Source of the DNA: Anaerolineae bacterium
Lineage (GTDB): Bacteria > Chloroflexota > Anaerolineae > E26-bin7
Assembly: GCA_029933115.1 (NCBI GenBank)
Contig: JAOZOT010000023.1
Location: 3,351-19,588 of the forward strand
DNA length: 16,238 nt
Direction: 5' to 3'
Shown here: positions 1 to 6,575 of the stretch, piece by piece
Layout of the letters: each line of letters opens with the position of its first letter
How positions within the stretch are numbered: the first letter of the stretch is position 1
Position numbers and translations under genes: made by a program
The notes under the pieces: generated by a model
What the model was told of the DNA's origin: nothing
Databases searched by the model: none
What the model saw: only the letters and a program-made list of their open reading frames with translations

Positions 1-20
1 AGAAGGTGCCTGAAAAATGC

Positions 21-80
21 TTGTAGTGACGACTTTTAAAGCCGGTATTACCGGAAAGCAACTGAAGTCGCTACCACGAG
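21..80 (-). repeat. 60-bp palindromic interspersed repeat, copy 1
   Basis: This 60-bp element lies just past the stop codon of the first kinase. Its reverse complement aligns without gaps to 6067-6126: the second ten-base block is identical and the last block matches 9 of 10, while the centre has diverged. It contains a perfect inner palindrome, CCGGTA-T-TACCGG, near positions 41-53, and imperfect ends (GTAGTGACGACTT against GTGGTAGCGACTT). It resembles the small REP/MITE-like palindromes scattered through Chloroflexota genomes. Its hairpins may also stop transcription from the kinase genes, but no T-tract follows. Family membership is inferred from the two copies in this window. Confidence 0.6.
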
Positions 81-95
81 CACCAAGCCCTGCTC

Positions 96-2627
96 TCAGG
101 CAGGTGCAGTGGGCAGAGCGAAGCCGAAGGTGCTGCCCTGGCCGAGTTCGCTCTCCACCCACACCCGTCCGCCGTGCCCCTCGACGATGGATTTGACGAT
201 GGCCAGCCCCAAACCCGTCCCTTCGATCCCGGCGACCTGGGCGCTCTTCACCCGGTAGAATTTGTCAAAGACGTGAGCCTGATCTTCAGGGGCAATGCCG
301 ATGCCTGTATCTTTGACCTCAACCGCTATTTCACCATCTGCTTCCCAAGCCGAGATGGTCACCGTCCCCCCGGCGGGTGTGAACTTGAGAGCATTGTCCA
401 CAAAGTTGGTTATCACCTGCCCCAGGCGAATTGGATTCCCCATAACGAGGGACAGAGCCGGGGGCAAATTAATTTGCAGGCTGATCTCTTTGGCTTTGGC
501 TCGTTCTTCCAAACCCTCCACCGCCTCGTTGATGATCGTTGCCAGTTGGCAAGGCTCCATCTCCATCTCCACCCCGGCTTCGATCTTGCCCAGGTCCAGA
601 AGGTGTTGCACCAGAGTGGCCGTCTTGGCCACCATGCGCAGGATGTCATCAACAGCGTCCTGCTGAGCCTGGTTTATCGGGCCGAGTTTGGGGATTATCT
701 CGGCGCTGGTCTGTATGACCTGGAGGGGGGAACCCAGGTCGTGGGAGACGGTGGAGACAAATTCGGATTTCATTTTGTCAAGCTCTTTAAAATGAGTGAT
801 GTCTCGCATGATCGCCATCTGGCCCACACCGGCAACGGGGGTCAGTTGGGCATAAAGGGTACGTCCATCAGCCAGAGGGATTTCAGCACTGCACGAGCCC
901 TCATCTGTCACAAAGCAGGAGCGCCAGAGGGCAAGGAGCTCAGCGTTCTTGACAATCACCTCCAACGGCTTGTCGGCCCACGTTCCGGGTTCGACCTCGA
1001 AGGCCTGCTCGGCCGCCGGATTCATAAGGAGCACCCGGCCTCCCTCGTCGGTGACAAAGATGGCGTCGCTGGCTCCTCTGATGATAGCCTCCAGCTTGGC
1101 TCGCTCTTCGCGCACAGCGTCGAAGAGGCGGGCGCTATCCACAGCTACGGCCAATTGCGCAGCCAGTGATTGCAGAAGGGTCTGGTCACTCTGGTCGAAA
1201 TCGTTCAGCCGGGCGCTCTGCACATCCAAGACTCCAATGACCCTGTCCTGAACCTTGAGCGGAACGGCCAACTCGGACCTGGTTTCAGGTAATTCGTCCA
1301 TAGCGTAATAGCGTTCGTCTTGGCTCACGTCGGGCACCAACAGCGGCTCCCCTGTCTGAGCCACCCAACCGGTGATTCCTTCTTCCCCGATTTTGAGGCG
1401 TGTGCCGGTTACCCGTGAGTCCTTGTAATAGTATCCGACATCGGCCCTGAACACCAACTCTTTACCCTCCACCAGGCCAATGCTGACGTGGTAGCAATCA
1501 AAGGTCTCACGGACGAGCCTGACTATTTCCCACAGCAGAAGGTCAATGTCCAGGATGGTGCCGATGTCGTAGGCCACCTCGTTCACCAGGTGAAGCCGCT
1601 CGGCCATGTATTGGGCCTCCTGGTAAAGTTGGGCATTTTGGATAGCCGTTGCGGTCTGGTGGGCGATAGTCTGACAGAGGGCTACTTCATCGGCCGAAAA
1701 AGGAAGCTGTGTCTCTGCGCGATCCAGACTGATGGCGCCGATAGCTCGGCCCTTGGCCACGATGGGCACACTCAAGTGAGAAGCAAGGCCCTGGCGCCGA
1801 GCGTAGGACCAAAAGTCCTGCAGGCGCGGGTCGGCGAAAACGTCAGGGATTTCCACCGGCTCCCGAGTGGCGATGGCCTCGGCCACGTGAGGGCGCGCTT
1901 CCAGAGGCAAACGCAGGCCTATGATTTCCACCGGCCGATGAGGGTTATCGGCCACCTGCAAGACCAACTCTTGATTCTTTTCGTCCAGGAGGAAAATAGC
2001 GCAGCGCTTGGTGCGCAAAGCGCGGGCCGTTTTCTCGGCGATGAGGCACAGGGCTTCGTCAAGGTTCAAGGATGAGGCCGCCTGACTGACCTCGTACAGG
2101 ACCGCCAGTTCGCGCAGGCGCCGCCGGGACTCTTCATACAGCCAGGCATTTTCAACGGCAATAGCGGCTTGATTGGCAATGGACGAGAGCAGGTCGAGGT
2201 GCTCCTCGCTGAAGCGGTTGGGCTGCGGATGGCTCAGGGTCAGTACGCCGACCACCCTACCCTGTCTCAGCAGGGGCACAGCGATGGCCGAACGGGTTGC
2301 CCGGTGGTTCTCGTCCAGAACCAGCCAGCGTTCATCCTCTCGGGTGTCAAAGACAATCGCTCCTTCTTTGTGCTTAACCACCCACCCGGCCAGGCCCTTG
2401 TCCAGAACTTGGGCTACCATCTGTTCGGCCACCGGGGGCGCCAGCCCCTTTCGGGCCAGGATTTGGCGGCAGGCCCGACCTGATTCGTCTAAAACCACAA
2501 TGCTTCCCTTGGCAGCTCTCACGCTGGGGACGGTCAGGGCCAAAATATCGCTCAATACCTGGTCCAGGTCCAAACTGGAGCTTAGCTTACGGCTGATGTC
2601 ATAAAGCAACTCAACTCTTTCTCTCAC
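96..2627 (-). CDS. Soluble multi-GAF/PAS sensor histidine kinase (843 aa)
   Basis: Cytoplasmic hybrid-free sensor kinase of a two-component system; no membrane segment or receiver domain is visible. Domain order: three GAF domains (about residues 20-165, 185-335 and 355-505), a short coiled-coil linker, one PAS domain (about 515-615), the HisKA dimerisation domain with phospho-acceptor His629 in VSHDLGSPLQ, and the HATPase_c domain. The ATPase motifs are an N box (NFVDNALKF, from residue 741), a G1 box (DTGIGI, about 773), an F box (FDKFYR) and a G2 box (GTGLGLA, about 803). The H-box has Gly where the neighbouring paralogue has the usual Arg (HDLRSP). The start is GTG at 2627, chosen because a GAGG Shine-Dalgarno lies 7 nt upstream and because the N-terminus then matches the paralogue (ELLYDISRKL). 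The gene is 173 bp downstream of that paralogue and probably arose from it by tandem duplication. No partner response regulator is present. GAF ligands cannot be predicted from sequence. Confidence 0.93.
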   Translation of the reverse strand: MRERVELLYDISRKLSSSLDLDQVLSDILALTVPSVRAAKGSIVVLDESGRACRQILARKGLAPPVAEQMVAQVLDKGLAGWVVKHKEGAIVFDTREDERWLVLDENHRATRSAIAVPLLRQGRVVGVLTLSHPQPNRFSEEHLDLLSSIANQAAIAVENAWLYEESRRRLRELAVLYEVSQAASSLNLDEALCLIAEKTARALRTKRCAIFLLDEKNQELVLQVADNPHRPVEIIGLRLPLEARPHVAEAIATREPVEIPDVFADPRLQDFWSYARRQGLASHLSVPIVAKGRAIGAISLDRAETQLPFSADEVALCQTIAHQTATAIQNAQLYQEAQYMAERLHLVNEVAYDIGTILDIDLLLWEIVRLVRETFDCYHVSIGLVEGKELVFRADVGYYYKDSRVTGTRLKIGEEGITGWVAQTGEPLLVPDVSQDERYYAMDELPETRSELAVPLKVQDRVIGVLDVQSARLNDFDQSDQTLLQSLAAQLAVAVDSARLFDAVREERAKLEAIIRGASDAIFVTDEGGRVLLMNPAAEQAFEVEPGTWADKPLEVIVKNAELLALWRSCFVTDEGSCSAEIPLADGRTLYAQLTPVAGVGQMAIMRDITHFKELDKMKSEFVSTVSHDLGSPLQVIQTSAEIIPKLGPINQAQQDAVDDILRMVAKTATLVQHLLDLGKIEAGVEMEMEPCQLATIINEAVEGLEERAKAKEISLQINLPPALSLVMGNPIRLGQVITNFVDNALKFTPAGGTVTISAWEADGEIAVEVKDTGIGIAPEDQAHVFDKFYRVKSAQVAGIEGTGLGLAIVKSIVEGHGGRVWVESELGQGSTFGFALPTAPA

Positions 2628-2740
2628 CTTCTACCCTCGTGCAACTGCCAGGCAAGATTCCCCAGCCCCCTTCCAGGGAGGTAATTCGTGAGGTGAATCA
2701 CGCCAAATGTCACAACCCTCAGCCTGTTTCCGCGCCGCTC

Positions 2741-2763
2741 GCGGCGGATTTGTGATCCGCCGC
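2741..2763. repeat. Perfect 9-bp stem-loop between the two kinase genes
   Basis: GCGGCGGAT at 2741-2749 pairs with ATCCGCCGC at 2755-2763 across a 5-nt loop. It sits in the 173-bp gap between the kinases, with GC-rich surroundings. No T-tract follows on either strand, so an intrinsic terminator is unlikely. It could be a REP-like repeat or an mRNA-stability element that uncouples expression of the two kinases. Nothing else recognisable is in the gap. Confidence 0.5.
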
Positions 2764-2800
2764 CGGAGCTGCCGGGCGAGAGCAACTGCGGAAAATGGGC

Positions 2801-5800
2801 CTAGGGCACAGGCAGGGCAAAGCCGAAGGTGCTACCTTGGCCAGGCTGGCTTTTCACCCATACCCGCCCTCCATGCCCCTCCACGATGGATTTTACAATG
2901 GCCAGCCCCAACCCCGTCCCCTCAATGTCTTTTGTCTCTTCGCTGCTGACTCGATAAAACTTTTCAAAGAGATGAACCTGATCCTCCGGAGCAATGCCAA
3001 TGCCGGTGTCCTTGACCTCCACCACCACTTCACCTTTGTCCTCCCTGGCTGAAACGGTCACCCTGCCCCCTTCAGAGGTGAATTTGATGGCATTGCCCAG
3101 CAGGTTGTTCACCACCTGATCGAGGCGGACCCGATTGCCCAGGACAAGCGGAAGTTCGGAGGGGAGGTCAAGTTGCAGGATAATCCCCTTGGCCTTGGCC
3201 CGTTCCCTCACGCTCTCTACAACCCCTCTGATAATCGCTGCCAATTGGCAGGGCTCCATTTCCATTCCCACTCTGGCTTCGATTTTGCCCAGGTCCAAAA
3301 GGTTGTCTATCAGAGTTGTCATCTTGGCCACGCTCAGCTTGATGCGTTCCACGAACTCTTGCTGCACCTCGTTCAGTTCGCCTGCTTCTGGCAGCAGAAT
3401 GGCATAGCCGCTTATATTGGCCAGAGGTGAGCGCAGATCGTGAGAGACCGTGGACACAAAGTCGGATTTCATCTTGTCTAGCTCTTTGAGGTAGGTGATG
3501 TCTTGCATCACAGCGATGCGCCCCACCTCGGCTACAGGTGTCAGGCTGGCGTAAAGGGTCCGTCCATCGCTCAAAGGAATTTCCTCAGCCAAAGCTTCTT
3601 CTCCCGCCTCCGAACGGGCGAAGAGGGCCAGGAGCCTTTCATCGCTCACTACTTCTTCCAATGATCTGCCCGGCTCGGGCACGGTCTCCACGTTGAAGGC
3701 TTTTCGGGCGGCCTGGTTCATCAGCAGCACCCGATTCTGAGTGTCGGTGACGATGACGGCATCGTTGGTGCCGCCGATGATGGCCTCCAGCTTGGCCCTT
3801 TCCTCTGCTATGGTGGTATGCAGGCGGGCGTTCTCGATGGCCATAGCCGCGTGGGTGCCGATAGTGAGGGCCAGATTCACCTGCTCTTCGGTAAAGCGCC
3901 GGCCCTCTTCGACCTGATCGAGAGCCATCAGGCCGATCACCTCGTCCTTGCTTATCAAAGGGACCATCAACAGGCTCACAATGCCAAAGGGGGCAACCCA
4001 TTTGGAGGGCATGACAGACATCGCTGAACCGTCCAGGATCACCGGCTTGCGCTCCCTGATCACCTCCTGCAGGATGGGAAACTCGTCTACTGCTTCGGCA
4101 TACCTTTCTTTGAAGGCCGTCCAGAGTTCTCTATCCACTTCGCCGGAGGCGAACTGCGACATGATGGGTATCAATTCTCTCCTGTCCTGACTCAGAAGCA
4201 GGATGCTACAGCGGTTGGCCCCACAGGCCTGGGCGGTTGAGCAGGCCACTCGCTTGAGCACCTCGGTCAGGTCCAGGGTGGAACTGAGGGCCTGAGCTAT
4301 GGCCAGCAGAGTTGAGGATTCTTGAACACGACGGCGCTCGGCGGAGTAGAGCCGGGCTCTTTCTACGGCAACGGCCGCCTGAGCAGCCACCGAGGACAGG
4401 ACTCGCAAGTCGTCGTCGTTGAAAGCGTTGACCTCTGGTCTTTGCACGTCTAGCGCGCCGATGACCCTGTCGCCGGCTATCATTGGCACCGCTACCTCTG
4501 ACCGGGTGGCCGGCACCCCTTCGACGTATCTGGGATCCTGCCTCACGTCGGGCACATTCAGGGCAGTCTTGTGGGCCACCACCCAGCCGACGATGCCCTC
4601 CTGGCCTATCTTAAGCCTCACCCTCCCGGCGGCGTCCTGAAGGTAGCCGCGCGCTGCCTTGACCTCGAGCTCTCCCGTCTCTTCGTCAGCCAGCAAAATG
4701 GCACAATTATGGTAGCCAAAAGCCTTCTGCAATATGTCCAGCACTTTTTCCAGTATCTGGTCGAGGTTGAGGGTGCGCATCAGTTGGTTGCTCACTTTAT
4801 AGAGGGCGGTGGCCTCCCTCATCCTCTCGGTGACTTTTTCATAGAGGCGGGCGTTCTCAATAGCCACGGCCGCCTGGTTGGCGATGGTCTGGCAAAGGGA
4901 TACTTCGCCGGCCGAGAAAGGGGGCTGATTGCCAACACGGTCCAGGCTGATCGCTCCAATGACCTGCTCCTTGATCATGATGGGCACGGCCAGGCAGGCT
5001 TTGATATTTAACTCTCGTGCCCGAGGCCAAAAATCTCTCTTGCCGGGGTCTGCAAAAATATCGGGGATTTCCACCGGACGACGGGTGGCTATGGCCTGGG
5101 CTACATGAGGGCGCGCTTCGAGGGGCAGACGCAGCCCCAAAGCCTCTGCCGGACGGTCGGGGTTGTCCACCGCCCGCAAAACCAACTCGCCCCGTCCCTC
5201 GTCCAGCAGGAAAAGGGCACAGCGGTCAGCACGCAGAGCCCGAGCCGTTTTCTCGGCGACAAGGCGCAGGGTCTCATCCAGGCGCAAAGAAGAAGCGGCC
5301 TGACTGACTTCGTAAAGGACCGAAAATTCGCGCAGCCGCCGCTGGGAGTCATCGTACAGGCGGGCGTTCTCAACGGCGATGGCCGCCTGGCTGGCGATGG
5401 ACAAAAGCAAGTCGAGGTGTTCCTCATTGAAGCGGTTGGGCTCCGGGTGAACCAGGGTCAGCACCCCGACCACCCGCTCTTGCCTCAGCAAGGGCACGGC
5501 GATGGCTGAGCGCGTGGCCAGGTGGTCGTCGGTCAGAGCCAGCCAGCGTTCATCGTCTTTGGTATCGTAAACGATGGTCCCTTCTTTGTGCCGGATCACC
5601 CAGCCGGCCAGCCCCTTGTCCAGAACCTGGGCCACTATCTGTTCGGTCACCGGGGGCGCTGATTCTTCTCTGATCAGAGTGTGACGGCGAGCCTGCCCAG
5701 ATTCATCCAGAACAATGATGCTGCCACTGGTGGCTCCCACGCTGGGGATAGTCAGAGCCAGAATATCACTCAGCACCTTGTCCAGGTCCAGACTGGAGCC

Positions 5801-5842
5801 CAATTTGCGGCTGATGTCATAAAGCAGTTCGAGCCTTTGCAT
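2801..5842 (-). CDS. Soluble multi-GAF/PAS sensor histidine kinase (1013 aa)
   Basis: Cytoplasmic sensor kinase, close paralogue of the product of 96-2627. Domain order: four GAF domains (about residues 20-165, 185-335, 355-505 and 525-675), PAS (about 685-785), HisKA with phospho-acceptor His801 in VSHDLRSPLA, and HATPase_c with an N box (NNLLGNAIKF, from 912), G1 (DTGIGI, about 945), F (FEKFYR) and G2 (GTGLGLA, about 975). The first two GAF domains and the catalytic core are very similar to the neighbour; the fourth GAF is extra, so the two proteins differ by gain or loss of one sensor module. The start is ATG at 5842, with GAGG 7 nt upstream, the same spacing as in the paralogue. An extended -10 promoter lies upstream and a bidirectional terminator isolates the gene from the retroelement locus. 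No response regulator is adjacent. The sensed signal is unknown. Confidence 0.94.
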   Translation of the reverse strand: MQRLELLYDISRKLGSSLDLDKVLSDILALTIPSVGATSGSIIVLDESGQARRHTLIREESAPPVTEQIVAQVLDKGLAGWVIRHKEGTIVYDTKDDERWLALTDDHLATRSAIAVPLLRQERVVGVLTLVHPEPNRFNEEHLDLLLSIASQAAIAVENARLYDDSQRRLREFSVLYEVSQAASSLRLDETLRLVAEKTARALRADRCALFLLDEGRGELVLRAVDNPDRPAEALGLRLPLEARPHVAQAIATRRPVEIPDIFADPGKRDFWPRARELNIKACLAVPIMIKEQVIGAISLDRVGNQPPFSAGEVSLCQTIANQAAVAIENARLYEKVTERMREATALYKVSNQLMRTLNLDQILEKVLDILQKAFGYHNCAILLADEETGELEVKAARGYLQDAAGRVRLKIGQEGIVGWVVAHKTALNVPDVRQDPRYVEGVPATRSEVAVPMIAGDRVIGALDVQRPEVNAFNDDDLRVLSSVAAQAAVAVERARLYSAERRRVQESSTLLAIAQALSSTLDLTEVLKRVACSTAQACGANRCSILLLSQDRRELIPIMSQFASGEVDRELWTAFKERYAEAVDEFPILQEVIRERKPVILDGSAMSVMPSKWVAPFGIVSLLMVPLISKDEVIGLMALDQVEEGRRFTEEQVNLALTIGTHAAMAIENARLHTTIAEERAKLEAIIGGTNDAVIVTDTQNRVLLMNQAARKAFNVETVPEPGRSLEEVVSDERLLALFARSEAGEEALAEEIPLSDGRTLYASLTPVAEVGRIAVMQDITYLKELDKMKSDFVSTVSHDLRSPLANISGYAILLPEAGELNEVQQEFVERIKLSVAKMTTLIDNLLDLGKIEARVGMEMEPCQLAAIIRGVVESVRERAKAKGIILQLDLPSELPLVLGNRVRLDQVVNNLLGNAIKFTSEGGRVTVSAREDKGEVVVEVKDTGIGIAPEDQVHLFEKFYRVSSEETKDIEGTGLGLAIVKSIVEGHGGRVWVKSQPGQGSTFGFALPVP

Positions 5843-5894
5843 ACTTCACCCTCTCTGCTGACCCCTCAACATCTCCTCCGCTACTCCCACCCTA

Positions 5895-5903
5895 ATTATA
5901 TCA
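5895..5903 (-). promoter_or_regulatory. Extended -10 promoter for the kinase pair
   Basis: Read on the minus strand this is TGATATAAT, a perfect TATAAT preceded by the TGn extension. It lies about 53 bp upstream of the ATG at 5842 and downstream of the terminator. There is no convincing -35 box, which extended -10 promoters tolerate. It is the best candidate for driving both kinases. Confidence 0.5.
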
Positions 5904-5936
5904 CAATTCTCAAAAAATTGCCCTTCTGCCGCAACG

Positions 5937-5990
5937 AAAACGGCCCGCCCCAGGCGTCAGCATGAGCTTACCACAGGGGGCGGGCCTTTT
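5937..5990. terminator. Bidirectional rho-independent terminator
   Basis: GGCCCGCCCC (5942-5951) pairs perfectly with GGGGCGGGCC (5977-5986), giving a 10-bp GC-rich stem. TTTT follows on the plus strand (5987-5990) and AAAA precedes it (5937-5940), which reads as TTTT on the minus strand. The loop is long (25 nt). It would stop minus-strand transcripts coming from the retroelement region before the kinase promoter. Confidence 0.7.
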
Positions 5991-6066
5991 CTATACTGGA
6001 GTCTGGCGAATTTTGAATACCACCATATCTTGTAAACAAGCTGCATATAACCCCAAGATGTAGTGG

Positions 6067-6126
6067 TTCGTAGTGGCGACTTCAGTCGCTTTTCGCTATT
6101 CTGAACGGCTAAAGCCGTCACTACGA
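6067..6126 (+). repeat. 60-bp palindromic interspersed repeat, copy 2
   Basis: This copy is in inverted orientation relative to 21-80. It has perfect 8-bp ends, TCGTAGTG at 6068-6075 and CACTACGA at 6119-6126. Inside are two small hairpins: GCGACT-TC-AGTCGC (6076-6089) and GGCT-AA-AGCC. Length and architecture are those of REP/MITE-like elements. The two copies enclose the kinase pair. Confidence 0.65.
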
Positions 6127-6129
6127 GCA

Positions 6130-6274
6130 AAAACGCCAGTGTCCAGTTCTATATTTGCCCGGTGCTTCGGCCTGGCACCGGCCAGGGCACGGCCGCGCTG
6201 GCTCTCAAGGCCTCGGCGACGCAGCTTTCTGGCCGGTGCCGCGCCGCATTTCCGGCACGCTCGTGGAGAGTCGT
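6130..6274 (-). ncRNA. Putative DGR spacer RNA downstream of the template repeat
   Basis: This non-coding stretch of about 145 nt directly follows the template repeat in its reading direction. An 11-bp perfect inverted repeat (GGCACCGGCCA at 6174-6184 and TGGCCGGTGCC at 6230-6240, 45-nt loop) begins 35 nt past the template. A competing 7-bp stem uses CCGGTGC (6159-6165) with GCACCGG (6175-6181), so two alternative folds exist. In characterised DGRs the RNA just past TR is structured, binds the RT/Avd complex and primes cDNA synthesis. The position and structure here fit that role, but the assignment is inference, and the end nearest the 60-bp repeat is arbitrary. No ORF here resembles a known protein. 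Confidence 0.45.
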
Positions 6275-6394
6275 GACGCCCCCACCACCCGAAACCCGTT
6301 GTTCCTGTTACGGTTGTTCGGGTTGTTCCTGTGGCGGTACGCGCAGCGAACGTTCCTCTGATTGTTGTTGAAGCCGCCGCCGCGCCACACACGG
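6275..6394 (-). repeat. DGR template repeat (TR), 120 bp
   Basis: Non-coding near-copy of the 3' end of the NACHT/FGE-like gene (6583-6702, offset 308 bp, no gaps). On the coding (minus) strand it contains 28 adenines. The variable copy differs at 16 of these and at only 1 of the other 92 positions, the signature of adenine-specific retrohoming mutagenesis. If translated in the gene's frame it reads GGGFNNNQRNVRCAYRHRNN and continues with more Asn. It has eleven Asn codons (ten AAC, one AAT) plus AGG, CAC, TAC and CAG, none of which can become a stop codon by changing adenine alone. Identity ends sharply at both edges. There is no start codon or other gene context, so it is not an expressed gene fragment. 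The unmutated 3' end (coding strand, GGGTTTCGGGTGGTGGGGGC) is G-rich and matches VR exactly, as expected for an initiation-of-mutagenic-homing region. Confidence 0.93.
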
Positions 6395-6439
6395 GGGACG
6401 TTCCGGCCGGCCCCGCGCCCCCAGAGGGGCACAGCTATT

Positions 6440-6448
6440 ATGATACCA
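6440..6448 (-). promoter_or_regulatory. Possible extended -10 element for the TR transcript
   Basis: Minus-strand TGGTATCAT (TGn plus a 5/6 match to TATAAT) lies about 45 bp before the template repeat, in the gap after the target gene. No -35 box is seen. It could start a separate TR-spacer RNA; otherwise TR would be read through from the target gene. Weak evidence. Confidence 0.25.
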
Positions 6449-6492
6449 CACCTGGCCCCGGGGCGCAAATCGCCACCGCGCGCCGCGCGGCC

Positions 6493-6518
6493 GAGGGGGG
6501 AGCATTCGCTCCCCCCTC
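6493..6518. promoter_or_regulatory. 11-bp/4-nt hairpin downstream of the variable repeat
   Basis: GAGGGGGGAGC (6493-6503) pairs perfectly with GCTCCCCCCTC (6508-6518) around the loop ATTC. It lies 40 bp past the target stop codon and 65 bp past the end of VR. No T-tract follows on the minus strand, so it is a poor terminator. In the Bordetella phage DGR a DNA hairpin or cruciform just downstream of VR is needed for efficient target recognition. This one has a similar small loop and a longer stem, but is farther away. The DGR role is inference. Confidence 0.55.
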
Positions 6519-6536
6519 AGACTCCCCCCTCAAGGG

Positions 6537-6575
6537 CAGAATCCAGAAGCCAGAAATTCAGAAGCCAGAACCAGG
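6537..6575. repeat. Short tandem repeat overlapping the target gene's stop codon
   Basis: Two copies of CAGAAGCCAGAA (6544-6555 and 6559-6570), with a partial unit before them, have a 15-bp period. The target stop codon (6558-6560) lies inside the array. The last residues of the target after VR (GSPGSGF) are partly written by this array, which suggests that repeat insertion defined the present C-terminus. Confidence 0.6.

Noticed and set aside
174..1169. Plus-strand open frame of 331 codons inside the first kinase
   Set aside because: It is antisense to the conserved HisKA/HATPase coding region and has no recognisable domain or ribosome binding site.
6096..6480. A degenerate second FGE-like gene or pseudogene fragment (open frames reading GGGFNNNQRN...)
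   Set aside because: Similarity to the target stops abruptly after 120 bp on both sides, and differences fall almost only on adenines. A decayed gene duplicate would extend further and differ at all bases. It is the DGR template.
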